DNA of 64,000 nt from Paenibacillus durus (GTDB lineage: Bacteria > Bacillota > Bacilli > Paenibacillales > Paenibacillaceae): NCBI RefSeq assembly GCF_000756615.1, contig NZ_CP009288.1, positions 3,844,001 through 3,908,000 on the forward strand, read 5' to 3'. Below the pieces are notes generated by a model that made no database searches, was not told the DNA's origin, and saw nothing but the letters and a program-made list of their open reading frames with translations. A program made the position numbers and the translations under genes. Positions 33,256 through 41,362 of the stretch are shown here, piece by piece. Within the stretch, counting starts at the first letter, position 1, and every line of letters begins with the position of its first letter.

Positions 33256-34755
33256 TTAGCTGATGCCCAGGTACTCTTTAATTCCGCTCACAATCGCTGC
33301 GGCCACCCTATTCTGCAAATCTTCCGTAAATAGGAGAGCTTCGTCTTTTTTATTGCTGAGATATCCGGCTTCCAGCAGAATCGCCGGCATCTTCGTTTCA
33401 CGAATAACATGAAAATTGCCGTACTGCACGCCCCGGTCGCTAAGTCCGGTTGCCTGCACCAAATATTTATGCATGACAGCGGCAAATGCCTTGCTCTCAT
33501 CCCGTTTATAGTACGTCTCGGTGCCGCTGGCAGCTGTAGACGGGCTGCTGTTCGCATGTACCGAAATGAACAAGTCTGCGTTCAAGTTATTGGCGATAGC
33601 CGCCCGCTCTTTGAGCTCAAGGAAAGTATCATCGCTGCGCGTCAGCACAACTTCGATATTTGCCTCCTGCTTCAGCAGCGCCTCTGCTTTGAGGACTACC
33701 GCCAAATTAAAGTTCTTCTCATATTTCCCTGTAACCCCGACCGCGCCGGAATCCTTGGCACCGTGCCCGGCATCCAGTACAACGAGCTTCTTGCCGCCTC
33801 TGTCAAGCGGACCCGTGGCTACATCCGTCCCGGTTCCACCGGCGGCGGCAACCAATCCTCCAGTGCTATTCAGGTCAATGATGGCCAGCTTGGACGACGA
33901 ATCGTTTCCGGATAAGCTGTAACCGAAATCTTTTGACTCATTCAGTTCGATAACGAACCTCACCATATAAGGATTACTGCTGTATAAAGAATAGCGGATT
34001 TCCTTGACATCCGGGTAGCCTGTCGCATCAAGCGTATTCATTTGATCGGACGGCAGGTTCTGTCCAGACCCGAACGAATCGGAGAAGGAGGCGTTTGGAA
34101 TATCAACCACGATTCGAGCGGGACCATCCAGAACGGAAACCTTAGGCGCCGAATCACCGGATAACGCGATAAGAAGCTGGTTATCGCTAAAGCTAACGCC
34201 GTTAACCTTCGTTGAATTGCTTGCGGATCCGGACGGCGTCACTCCCGCGTTGGTTCCATCTCCCGATGAACTGCCTCCTGTGGATGGAGTGTTGTTTGCA
34301 GGCGAACTGCCGTCAGCGGAAGTCGGCGGCGATGTTATCGTTACCGTCTTCTCCTTGTTATCCCATTCCACCTTTAACCCGAACTGCTCGGAAATGAAAC
34401 GGATGGGCACAAGCGAGGTATCCGTCCTCAGGACGGGGGCCTCATTAAGAGTTACCTCATTGCCGTCGACTGTCGCAGTTTTTTGGCCGACTACAAGCGA
34501 GATCACTTTACCCTGCTGGCTGATTGTCACCGTCTTAGCACTCTGGTTCCAGTCCACTTTGTATCCCAAGTTCTGGACAATCATCCGCAGCGGTACCATA
34601 ACGGTACCGTTCAAATTCTCGACCGGGACGCTTTGTCCTGCGGTCAATTCCTTGCCGTCGAGAAAAATCTTGTTGTTTCCAGAAGCGGCATGTCCATTTT
34701 CCGGCATAACGAGTACGAACAATAGCACGAGCAGCAAAAAGCTTAATTTCTTCAT
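33256..34755 (-). CDS. N-acetylmuramoyl-L-alanine amidase (copper-amine-oxidase-N, AMIN, Amidase_3)
   Basis: The protein has 499 residues. A signal peptide (about 1-24) is followed by two copper-amine-oxidase-N-like repeats (about 30-140: MVPLRMIVQNLGYKVDWNQS and LVPIRFISEQFGLKVEWDNK), a Ser/Gly linker, an AMIN targeting domain (about 180-300), and an Amidase_3 domain (about 320-499). The zinc site is VVLDAGHGAKDSGA with FISVHANSS, and the catalytic glutamate is in PAILLEAGYLSN. The enzyme cuts the amide bond between MurNAc and L-Ala outside the cell. GAGGTG lies close to the ATG. A paralogue stands directly upstream. Confidence 0.95.
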   Translation of the reverse strand: MKKLSFLLLVLLFVLVMPENGHAASGNNKIFLDGKELTAGQSVPVENLNGTVMVPLRMIVQNLGYKVDWNQSAKTVTISQQGKVISLVVGQKTATVDGNEVTLNEAPVLRTDTSLVPIRFISEQFGLKVEWDNKEKTVTITSPPTSADGSSPANNTPSTGGSSSGDGTNAGVTPSGSASNSTKVNGVSFSDNQLLIALSGDSAPKVSVLDGPARIVVDIPNASFSDSFGSGQNLPSDQMNTLDATGYPDVKEIRYSLYSSNPYMVRFVIELNESKDFGYSLSGNDSSSKLAIIDLNSTGGLVAAAGGTGTDVATGPLDRGGKKLVVLDAGHGAKDSGAVGVTGKYEKNFNLAVVLKAEALLKQEANIEVVLTRSDDTFLELKERAAIANNLNADLFISVHANSSPSTAASGTETYYKRDESKAFAAVMHKYLVQATGLSDRGVQYGNFHVIRETKMPAILLEAGYLSNKKDEALLFTEDLQNRVAAAIVSGIKEYLGIS

Positions 34756-34835
34756 TCTTCACCTCTAGGAATCTAGTATTCCGCCCCGGAACGGCGTTCT
34801 ATGGTGGCATCCGCCCGACAACCTTTGACACTAAT

Positions 34836-34890
34836 TAGACGCCGGGCTTCATGAAAAGTTGCGAAAGATTTCCATCCTATCCGGCGTCTA
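34836..34890. repeat. Inverted repeat between the two amidase genes
   Basis: TAGACGCCGG (34836-34845) and CCGGCGTCTA (34881-34890) are a perfect 10-bp inverted repeat with a 35-base loop, located after the upstream amidase stop. No T tract follows the outer arm on the minus strand, so terminator function is uncertain. Confidence 0.55.
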
Positions 34891-34929
34891 AATAGATCGC
34901 TGCTCCTTATTATAAATGAGCCTAAATTC

Positions 34930-36483
34930 CTAAATTCCTAAATATTCAATAATGCCCGCCGCAATTTCCCGAGCCAGTGAATCCTGAATATCATTGGAAA
35001 AAAGCTTCGATTCATCTGAAGTATTCGTCAGATAACCTGACTCCAGCAGCACCGCCGGCATTGAGGTTTCCCTGGTCACATGAAAGCTCCTCGTCCTAAC
35101 CCCGTTGTCCTTGAAGCCGGTTCCCTTCACCAGATGCTTATGCATAACCCTGGCTAACGGAAGACTGTCACTGCGGGTGTAATAGGTTTCGCTGCCGTTA
35201 ACCTTGTACCAATTGGGGGTTGTCGTTTCTATCGCATTCGCATGCAGCGATACGAAGAGATTCGCTCCAGCCGCTTCCGCGATATCAACACGATCCTGCA
35301 GACCAAGCGTAATATCCTCTGTCCGCGTGTACACAACCGTCACGCGCCCATCGCCTTGCAGCAGAGCTCCAGCCTTTTGAATGACCGCCAGATTGAAGTC
35401 TTTCTCCTTTCGTCCTGCCGGGCTAACCGCACCTGAAGCCGAACCGCCATGTCCGGCGTCCAGCACAACCACGGGGTTGCCGCTGCCGCCGCTAGTGGCT
35501 CCTCCTGTATCACTAACGTTCAGATCCACGGTGATAAGACCAGTGCTGTCATCAACGCTTAGCCGATAAGGCAATTTTTCCGTCGTCTGAATTTCAAACC
35601 GGACGGCGGAAGGAGCAGTACCTGTCAACGAATAACCGATAGCGGCTATTAGCGGATATTCCGAAACATCAAGCGTACCTTGGGCAGCTCCTGAGACCGG
35701 TCCTCCCCCCGCGAAATCGGACGCCAACGAAGTGCCCGGCAGCTCCACGATAATTCGGCTCGGATTATCCAGCGTCGTAATATTCGGCTTGACGGTACCG
35801 GTAACGGCAATGATCAGCTGATTCGCGATAAAATCCGCCCCTTTTACCTGTATCGGCGTGCCTTCAGCGGTTCCGGCAGGCGCCTCTGTAGGCCCGGGCG
35901 GTGATGAAGCTGTCCCCGTTACCGTGCCGGTAGTCTGCGACGGCGCAGGTGTAGGCGCCGGCGAGCTGACCGCCGGACTTGCGGGCGGAGAAGGCGCAGC
36001 AGCCAGCGAGGTTTCAGGCATAGCCGAGCTAGAATCTGATGAATTCCCGGACAGATAGACAATCTTTTCTTTATTGTCCCAGCCGACTTCAAGCCCGAAC
36101 TGTTCGCCAACGAACCGAATCGGGACGAGAACCGTCCCTCCGGTCTGTTTAGGCGCGGCGTTAAGGCTGAGCGGAACACCGTCCGCATCGGCGTTTTTGC
36201 TCCCGACAAACAGCTTAATCTCTTTAAAATCCTGACGGATCGTCACTTTACGGGCCGTTTGATCCCATAACACTTCGTATCCCAGATTCTCTGTGACGAC
36301 ACGGATCGGGATCATGACACTCCCGTTGATGTTCTCGAGCTTAATACCTTGCGGCAGCGCCAGCTCTTGGTTATCCAGCACTATTTTCCCTCTACCCGCC
36401 GCCTCCGCGTCCTGCCCGAACCAGACAATAAACACCAGCAGGGGCAGCAGCAGCGCGAACATTTTCAGACAAGTCTTCCTCAT
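34930..36483 (-). CDS. Paralogous N-acetylmuramoyl-L-alanine amidase
   Basis: The protein has 517 residues with the same architecture as its neighbour: signal peptide (about 1-28), two copper-amine-oxidase-N repeats (MIPIRVVTENLGYEVLWDQT, LVPIRFVGEQFGLEVGWDNK), a Pro/Ala/Ser linker (about 150-215), AMIN, and Amidase_3 with VVLDAGHGGSASGA, FVSLHANAIE and PAVLLESGYLTN. The catalytic Glu is conserved. It has an extra loop (TTPNWYKVNGSETYYT) near the active site. Similarity to the next gene along the whole length points to tandem duplication. The stop region carries the short repeat CCTAAATT three times. Confidence 0.95.
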   Translation of the reverse strand: MRKTCLKMFALLLPLLVFIVWFGQDAEAAGRGKIVLDNQELALPQGIKLENINGSVMIPIRVVTENLGYEVLWDQTARKVTIRQDFKEIKLFVGSKNADADGVPLSLNAAPKQTGGTVLVPIRFVGEQFGLEVGWDNKEKIVYLSGNSSDSSSAMPETSLAAAPSPPASPAVSSPAPTPAPSQTTGTVTGTASSPPGPTEAPAGTAEGTPIQVKGADFIANQLIIAVTGTVKPNITTLDNPSRIIVELPGTSLASDFAGGGPVSGAAQGTLDVSEYPLIAAIGYSLTGTAPSAVRFEIQTTEKLPYRLSVDDSTGLITVDLNVSDTGGATSGGSGNPVVVLDAGHGGSASGAVSPAGRKEKDFNLAVIQKAGALLQGDGRVTVVYTRTEDITLGLQDRVDIAEAAGANLFVSLHANAIETTTPNWYKVNGSETYYTRSDSLPLARVMHKHLVKGTGFKDNGVRTRSFHVTRETSMPAVLLESGYLTNTSDESKLFSNDIQDSLAREIAAGIIEYLGI

Positions 36484-36608
36484 TCTCTTCTCCCCTTACT
36501 CCCTAATTGCAGAACGACTGCGATAAATTCCAGACGCGGGTATTTGCCAAAAGTTACATATGAGACAGCAATTCTAGTCTTGATGTTTATACATTCTGCT
36601 ATTATAGC

Positions 36609-36647
36609 AAAAAAACTTCCATTTCCGGTACAGGAAATGGAAGTTTT
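36609..36647 (-). terminator. Terminator of leuCD
   Basis: AAAACTTCCATTTCC (36612-36626) and GGAAATGGAAGTTTT (36633-36647) form a perfect 15-bp stem. On the minus strand a run of T follows. Confidence 0.95.
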
Positions 36648-36694
36648 GTGTAAAAATTTACGAGATTCGTATCTTTGCTGCTCCCCAGCCCCTA

Positions 36695-37297
36695 TTAGGC
36701 AAAAAGCTTAGCCGCATGCTTCTGTTCATAGGCAGCAATTGCGTCCTTATGCTGAAGCGTCAGACCGATGTCGTCAAGACCTTGCAGCAGGAACTGACGG
36801 CGGTGCTCGTCAATATTGAAGCTGATACTCAGACCATGAGCGTCGCTGATATTGTTGTTCTCAAGATCGACAGTCAGCTCATAGCCTTCATGGGCTGCAG
36901 TCCGCTGGAACAGATCTTCCACCTGCTCTTCAGAGAGCTTGATCGGAAGAATGCCGTTCTTGAAGCAGTTGTTGTAAAAAATATCGGCATATGACGATGC
37001 GATAATCACCTTAAAGCCGTAGTCCAAGATCGCCCACGGAGCATGCTCTCTGGAGGAACCGCAGCCGAAGTTGGCTCTGGAGATCAGAATGGACGCACCT
37101 TTGTAGCGGTCCTGGTTCAACGCAAATGCCGGATTGTCGTTGCCCGCTTCATCAAAACGCCATTCAAAGAACAGAAACTGTCCGAAACCTGTCCGTTCAA
37201 TTCTTTTAAGGAATTGCTTCGGAATAATGGCATCCGTATCCACATTGACCCGATCCACAGGTCCGACAATCCCGGTTAATTTCTTAAAAGCTTCCAT
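36695..37297 (-). CDS. leuD: 3-isopropylmalate dehydratase small subunit
   Basis: The protein has 200 residues. With LeuC it converts 2-isopropylmalate to 3-isopropylmalate in leucine synthesis. It has the swivelling aconitase C-domain: VNVDTDAIIPKQFLKRIERT, SILISRANFGCGSSREHAPW (the conserved GCGSSREHA loop), and SSYADIFYNNCFKNGILPI. It follows leuC by 30 bases and ends before a strong terminator. Confidence 0.97.
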   Translation of the reverse strand: MEAFKKLTGIVGPVDRVNVDTDAIIPKQFLKRIERTGFGQFLFFEWRFDEAGNDNPAFALNQDRYKGASILISRANFGCGSSREHAPWAILDYGFKVIIASSYADIFYNNCFKNGILPIKLSEEQVEDLFQRTAAHEGYELTVDLENNNISDAHGLSISFNIDEHRRQFLLQGLDDIGLTLQHKDAIAAYEQKHAAKLFA

Positions 37298-37327
37298 CTA
37301 TATTACCCTCCCGATTATCTCAAATTC

Positions 37328-38752
37328 TTATGAGCTGACGGCTTCCGTCTTGAAGTTCCAATCCCGCACATCCGTGAAGTGGCCTTTGATCGCAGCCGCG
37401 GCAGCCATTTCAGGCGAGACAAGATGCGTACGTCCCCCACGTCCTTGGCGGCCTTCAAAGTTCCGGTTGGAGGTCGACGCGCAGCGCTCTCCCGGCTGCA
37501 GAATGTCAGGGTTCATCGCCAGACACATGCTGCATCCCGCTTCGCGCCATTCAAAACCGGCTTCCGTGAAAATTTTGTCCAGACCTTCCTTCTCGGCCAG
37601 AGCTTTTACTCTTCCCGAACCCGGCACGACAATGGCCGTTACGTTCTCCGATACCTTATGGCCCTTGGCAACCTCAGCCGCCGCGCGCAAATCCTCGATC
37701 CGGCCATTTGTACAGGAACCGATGAAGACATAATCAATGGCAATTTCGGAAATAGGAGTTCCAGGCTTCAAATCCATGTATTCCAGCGCCTTTTCAGCCG
37801 CTTTACGTTCGTTCTCGGTAGCAAAATCAGCCGGATTCGGCACTGTAGACGTAATGTCGGTACCCATACCCGGGCTTGTGCCCCAAGTTACTTGCGGAAT
37901 CAGCGAGTCCACTGCAAATTCGACAACCGTGTCGAACTCCGCGCCTTCGTCGGTAACCAGCTCTTTCCAAGATGCTACAGCCTCGTCAAATGCGGCGCCT
38001 TGCGGAACATATTGACGGCCGCGCAGATATTCGAATGTCTTCTCGTCAGGAGCGATCATGCCCGCTCTGGCTCCGGCTTCAATCGACATGTTGCAGACGG
38101 TCATCCGCTCTTCCATAGACAGCTCGCTGATAGATTCTCCTGTGTATTCAATGACATAACCTGTTGCGAAGTCCGTGCCGTATTTGGCAATCAGTCCAAG
38201 GATCATGTCTTTCGCCGTAACACCCGGGTTGCGCTTGCCAATAAAGCGTACTTCCATCGTCTTCGCTTTAGCCTGCTGCAAGCACTGGGTTGCCATAACA
38301 TGCTCTACTTCACTTGTCCCGATGCCGAAAGCAAGGGCTCCAAAAGCACCGTGGGTCGAAGTATGACTGTCTCCGCAGACGATCGTTTTGCCGGGATGTG
38401 TAAGTCCCAGTTCCGGCCCCATAACGTGCACGACCCCATTGTCAAGATCGTCAAGACCGAACAGCTTCACTCCGAAATCGGCGCAGTTCTTCGTGAGTGT
38501 ATCGATCTGCTGTTTGGAGATCGGGTCCGTAATATTGAAACGGTCAGTGGTAGGAACGTTGTGGTCCATCGTTGCAAAAGTCAGCTCCGGGCGGCGAATC
38601 TTGCGTCCGCTCAGACGAAGTCCTTCAAAAGCCTGCGGCGATGTAACTTCGTGCACCAGCTGCAAGTCGATATATAGAATGCTAGGTTTGCCTTCCTCTT
38701 GATAGATAACGTGATTGTCCCAGATTTTCTCGAACATTGTTTTCTTGCCCAT
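37328..38752 (-). CDS. leuC: 3-isopropylmalate dehydratase large subunit
   Basis: The protein has 474 residues and is aconitase-type with one [4Fe-4S] cluster. The ligand cysteines are in FIGSCTNGRIEDLRAA and EAGCSMCLAMNPD. Other conserved parts are TMDHNVPT, VCGDSHTSTHGAFGALAFGIGTS (in parts) and STSNRNFEGRQGRGGRTHLVSP. It is first in leuCD; leuA and leuB are not next to it. The divergently placed LysR-type gene, about 1 kb upstream, is the likely activator, with an operator-like palindrome near the leuC promoter. Confidence 0.97.
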   Translation of the reverse strand: MGKKTMFEKIWDNHVIYQEEGKPSILYIDLQLVHEVTSPQAFEGLRLSGRKIRRPELTFATMDHNVPTTDRFNITDPISKQQIDTLTKNCADFGVKLFGLDDLDNGVVHVMGPELGLTHPGKTIVCGDSHTSTHGAFGALAFGIGTSEVEHVMATQCLQQAKAKTMEVRFIGKRNPGVTAKDMILGLIAKYGTDFATGYVIEYTGESISELSMEERMTVCNMSIEAGARAGMIAPDEKTFEYLRGRQYVPQGAAFDEAVASWKELVTDEGAEFDTVVEFAVDSLIPQVTWGTSPGMGTDITSTVPNPADFATENERKAAEKALEYMDLKPGTPISEIAIDYVFIGSCTNGRIEDLRAAAEVAKGHKVSENVTAIVVPGSGRVKALAEKEGLDKIFTEAGFEWREAGCSMCLAMNPDILQPGERCASTSNRNFEGRQGRGGRTHLVSPEMAAAAAIKGHFTDVRDWNFKTEAVSS

Positions 38753-38817
38753 AATTTCACCTCGTCATAGATTCGTTCATCTGTAAGGAAAAATAGATTT
38801 CCCCTTGGAATGATCTA

Positions 38818-38847
38818 AATATAACATGAGGTTGTTTATTACGCCAA
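38818..38847 (-). promoter_or_regulatory. Candidate leuC promoter
   Basis: Minus strand: TTGGCG (38842-38847), 18 bp spacer, TATATT (38818-38823). A weak -35 is what one expects of an activator-dependent LysR-type target. The transcript start would be about 60 bases before the leuC ATG. Confidence 0.5.
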
Positions 38848-38851
38848 GATA

Positions 38852-38895
38852 TAATATCTATAATTCTTATAGGTAAATATTATAAGGATGGATAC
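38852..38895. promoter_or_regulatory. LysR-type operator region at leuC (copy A)
   Basis: The perfect palindrome CTATAA-TTC-TTATAG (38858-38872) has the T-N11-A form bound by LysR-type regulators and is centred about 54 bp before the inferred leuC start. The surrounding blocks TAATATCTAT, TTATAGGT and TTATAAG-GATG-AT recur in the same order at 39671-39719, in front of the LysR gene. Confidence 0.6.
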
Positions 38896-38934
38896 GCTTT
38901 GTTAGGAAAAACTTCCCATAAAACTCCACTCGCC

Positions 38935-39570
38935 TTAACGAATAAAATTAGTAAATATTTTTTCTTCTCTTTCAGGCTTCTTTACATTTCCTTCACCGTT
39001 TTCTATCAACTTCATAAGCCATGCCATATTTTTACCAAGTATCCTCATGATTTGAATCCCTTCTTGATCCTGCATTGCCTCCCCTGGTGCTGTTCCGTTA
39101 ATAACATTCCAATAATTTGAAGTAGCCATAAGCATTTCAGAATGATTAATGTAGTTATTTAACTGGTCAAAAGTTGGAATTCCACCTGCACGTCTTACTG
39201 CTACAACTGATACACCAACTTTATGTCTTAACATACTATCATTGGCTTCTGCCACACGAAAAGCTCTATCCAAAAATGATTTCATTGTTCCAGCAATGGA
39301 TGAATAGTGAACGGGTGACCCTAAAATTATTCCATCCGCTTCTTTCATCTTTTCAACCCATTCATTAACCGGATCAGTAGTAATAATACATTTTCCATTT
39401 TTATTTTTTATGCATTTTTTACAAGCAATACATCCTCTAACAGGTTTATTCCCTACGTGAACTATTTCCGTTTCTATTCCTTCTTTTTCAAGTTCATCAA
39501 TAACTATTTTTATTCCATGATAAGTATTTCCTGCTTTAGCAGGACTTCCATTAAAAGCTACAACTTTCAT
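38935..39570 (-). CDS. Flavodoxin-like iron-sulfur flavoprotein (NAD(P)H/FMN reductase family)
   Basis: The protein has 211 residues. It has a flavodoxin-like fold: VVAFNGSPAKAGNTYHGI is the FMN phosphate loop, ILGSPVHYSSIAGTMKSFLDR the second flavin loop. The cysteines in GCIACKKCIKNKNGKC (about 47-62) match the compact cluster motif of iron-sulfur flavoproteins. Such proteins move electrons or reduce quinones and nitro compounds. The gene is clearly more AT-rich than its neighbours (codons such as AAA, AAT, ATA dominate), which suggests acquisition. It sits between leuC and its presumed LysR activator. The promoter carries repeated operator-like sites. Confidence 0.88.
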   Translation of the reverse strand: MKVVAFNGSPAKAGNTYHGIKIVIDELEKEGIETEIVHVGNKPVRGCIACKKCIKNKNGKCIITTDPVNEWVEKMKEADGIILGSPVHYSSIAGTMKSFLDRAFRVAEANDSMLRHKVGVSVVAVRRAGGIPTFDQLNNYINHSEMLMATSNYWNVINGTAPGEAMQDQEGIQIMRILGKNMAWLMKLIENGEGNVKKPEREEKIFTNFIR

Positions 39571-39603
39571 TAAAAATTCCTCCCTTTATTTTCCACAAAA
39601 TAA

Positions 39604-39659
39604 ATACTGAACGTATCGTTTACATATTATATAATATACTGAACGTACAGTATTGTAAA
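39604..39659 (-). promoter_or_regulatory. Promoter of the flavoprotein gene with two repressor-like sites
   Basis: Minus strand: TTTACA (39654-39659), 17 bp spacer, TATTAT (39631-39636). ATACTGAACGTA occurs at 39604-39615 and 39636-39647, 32 bp apart. The second copy extends to an imperfect palindrome ATACTGAACGTACAGTAT (39636-39653) in the spacer. This is the layout of a TetR-type repressor target. Confidence 0.6.
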
Positions 39660-39670
39660 GTGTATTTTTT

Positions 39671-39719
39671 TAATATCTATTCGGGCTCCTTTATAGGTTA
39701 TGCTTATAAGAGGATGAAT
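39671..39719. repeat. Operator-like sequence at the LysR gene (copy B)
   Basis: The blocks TAATATCTAT, TTATAGGT and TTATAAG-AGGATGAAT repeat those at 38852-38895 in the same order and orientation, with differing spacers. The two copies bracket the AT-rich flavoprotein gene. Confidence 0.55.
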
Positions 39720-39739
39720 CTTAGAAGGAGACTACTAGA

Positions 39740-40651
39740 ATGGAACTCAGACAACTGCTTTACGTGCTGCAAATCGCAAATGAACGAAATTTCTCAAGGG
39801 CCGCGGAGAAACTCCATATCGCCCAGCCCTCGCTAAGCCAGCAGCTTTCCAAGCTTGAGAGGGAGCTCGGCGTAATGCTATTCCAGCGGAATACAAGCAC
39901 TGTTGAGCTTACCCATGCGGGAAGGAAATTTGTGGATCAGGCGCAAATCATTATCGATGCGGTTGAGCTGCTTCGCCAGGAGATGAATGATATATCAGAG
40001 CTTCGTACTGGACGTGTGGTTGTCGGCAGCATGCCGATTACGGGAGCCCACCTGCTGCCCTATGTGCTGCCGGTATTTAAGCGAAAATACCCGGATATAG
40101 ATATTACGCTGCTGGAGGATTCCTCAATGAATCTGGAAAAGCTAACCGCAAGCGGCCAGACGGATCTCAGCCTGCTGTCTCTGCCGCTGGAGGTCCCCGC
40201 GCTGGCCTATGAAATTCTTGGGGAGGAGCGCATTGATCTCGCGGTTCCGCCGGAGCATCCTTTGGCTGTACGCGCGTTCACCGGCATGAGAACGGCAATA
40301 GAAGAACTAAAAGGAGAATCGTTTATTGTCCTTAAAGAAGGCCAAGGCTTTCGTAAAATGACAGTGGACCTGTGCCGGGAGGCCGGATTTGATCCGTCCA
40401 TTGTTTTCGAGAGCAATAATATGGAAACCATCCAATCGCTTGTGGCGGCAGGCATGGGCGTGACGCTGGTTCCCCGCTTTATTTCCCGCGCTCCGCGCAG
40501 CGAGTTTGTACCGGTCTATTTGCCTTTGGCTGAGCCTGTGCCCAGCCGGACACTAGTCGTCGCCTACCGCAGGGGGCGCTATCTGTCCAAAGCAGCCGAA
40601 GCTTTTATTCACACGTTCCAAACAACGGTAGCCGAGCTTGCGCAGGAATAG
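39740..40651 (+). CDS. LysR-family regulator, probably of leuCD
   Basis: The protein has 303 residues. The winged helix-turn-helix is at 1-60 (MELRQLLYVLQIANERNFSR, then AAEKLHIAQPSLSQQLSKLE), followed by a linker helix and a two-lobed periplasmic-binding-protein-like effector domain (VVVGSMPITGAHLLPYVLP onward). AGAAGGAG precedes the ATG. Regulators of this kind next to leuCD sense a leucine-pathway intermediate and activate the operon, so the target is inferred from position and from the T-N11-A sites. The normal shared divergent promoter has been split by the flavoprotein gene. Confidence 0.92.
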   Translation: MELRQLLYVLQIANERNFSRAAEKLHIAQPSLSQQLSKLERELGVMLFQRNTSTVELTHAGRKFVDQAQIIIDAVELLRQEMNDISELRTGRVVVGSMPITGAHLLPYVLPVFKRKYPDIDITLLEDSSMNLEKLTASGQTDLSLLSLPLEVPALAYEILGEERIDLAVPPEHPLAVRAFTGMRTAIEELKGESFIVLKEGQGFRKMTVDLCREAGFDPSIVFESNNMETIQSLVAAGMGVTLVPRFISRAPRSEFVPVYLPLAEPVPSRTLVVAYRRGRYLSKAAEAFIHTFQTTVAELAQE

Positions 40652-40687
40652 CCGCCGAAAGGCGACGAATAATTCGGTTACGCGGCA

Positions 40688-40725
40688 AAAAGCCGTCCAT
40701 CACTACGGATGTGATGAGCGGCTTT
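40688..40725. terminator. Bidirectional terminator after the LysR gene
   Basis: AAAGCCG-CC-ATCAC pairs with GTGAT-GAG-CGGCTTT with small internal mismatches. GGTTATTTT follows on the plus strand and a weak T run on the minus strand. Confidence 0.65.
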
Positions 40726-40744
40726 GGTTATTTTACAATTGACG

Positions 40745-40942
40745 TTAGTTCTGGTATTTACGGAAATTACGCTCGGAAATGAAATGGTTCTGAGTATCAG
40801 GCACATGCGAGGTATCTTCGTCAACCGGCCCTCTTGAGTGGGGACTGCCGGTCTCTTCCTCAATAAATTCTCGCATAGTCTGCCGCTGCTCCTCCAGTTC
40901 ATCTTTTCTTTCTTGAAGCTTCTGCAGGTTCTCTTTATTCAA
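40745..40942 (-). CDS. Small coiled-coil protein of unknown function
   Basis: The protein has 65 residues from TTG 40942, with AGGAGG eight bases upstream. The first half is a charged helix (LNKENLQKLQERKDELEEQR), the second half is polar and probably disordered (SPHSRGPVDEDTS). No family is recognised. The longer frame to 41053 has no binding site. The strong ribosome binding site and the terminator just after it support it as a gene. It lies back to back with the proBAC T-box leader. Confidence 0.65.
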   Translation of the reverse strand: MNKENLQKLQERKDELEEQRQTMREFIEEETGSPHSRGPVDEDTSHVPDTQNHFISERNFRKYQN

Positions 40943-41046
40943 TGGTTCCACCTCCTGAACACGGAATAGATCTATTTTGCCCGCTCGCCGGAAGGATAAA
41001 CATTTTCCATACACCGGTCTTTTCAAAGGCAATAGCTTGAACTCTC

Positions 41047-41075
41047 TTGGCAAACTTGGCTCCTCATGGTATTCT
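41047..41075 (+). promoter_or_regulatory. Sigma-A promoter of proBAC
   Basis: TTGGCA (41047-41052), 17 bp spacer, TATTCT (41070-41075). Transcription would begin near 41082, just before the T-box fold. Confidence 0.65.
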
Positions 41076-41089
41076 AATTGTCAAATAGG

Positions 41090-41328
41090 TAAACGTGCAG
41101 ACGGGACCAGTACGAACGATCCTACCGCGCCAGAGAGTAAATTCCGATAGGCTGAAAGAATTTACCGCGGCTAGCGTTCCGAATCCTACCCCCGAACGGC
41201 CTGCTCCGCAGGACGGATTCCTCCCGTTACGAGGCTAAAGTCGGATGATCCCTCATCAATGAAGGTGGTACCGCGGAAGTGAACCCAAGCTTTCGTCCTT
41301 TGCTCAGTCTAAGGATGGGGGCTTTTTT
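41090..41328 (+). promoter_or_regulatory. Proline T-box riboswitch controlling proBAC
   Basis: The hallmark T-box sequence AAGGTGGTACCGCGG is at 41262-41276. Upstream, the stem I features GGGACCAGTA and AGAGAGT are present, and GAAT-CCT-ACC at 41181-41190 places a CCT proline codon (41185-41187) in the specifier loop. The leader ends in a terminator, AAGCTTTCGTCCTT / AAGGATGGGGGCTT (41287-41324, all 14 positions pair, several G-U), followed by TTTTTT. Uncharged tRNA-Pro would stabilise the antiterminator and switch on proline synthesis. Confidence 0.95.
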
Positions 41329-41362
41329 GTTGTTCAATATGGATAATAGGAAGTGAAAGGCA

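Noticed and set aside
37379..38677. A 432-codon open frame antisense to leuC
   Set aside because: It lies wholly opposite a clear leuC gene, has no family motifs and a composition set by the complementary codons. Similar antisense frames occur opposite parC (9047-9922), purT (21070-22131) and dinG.
38935..39570. Transposon carriage of the AT-rich flavoprotein gene
   Set aside because: No transposase, terminal inverted repeats or typical target-site duplication were seen; only the longer operator-like repeats flank it.
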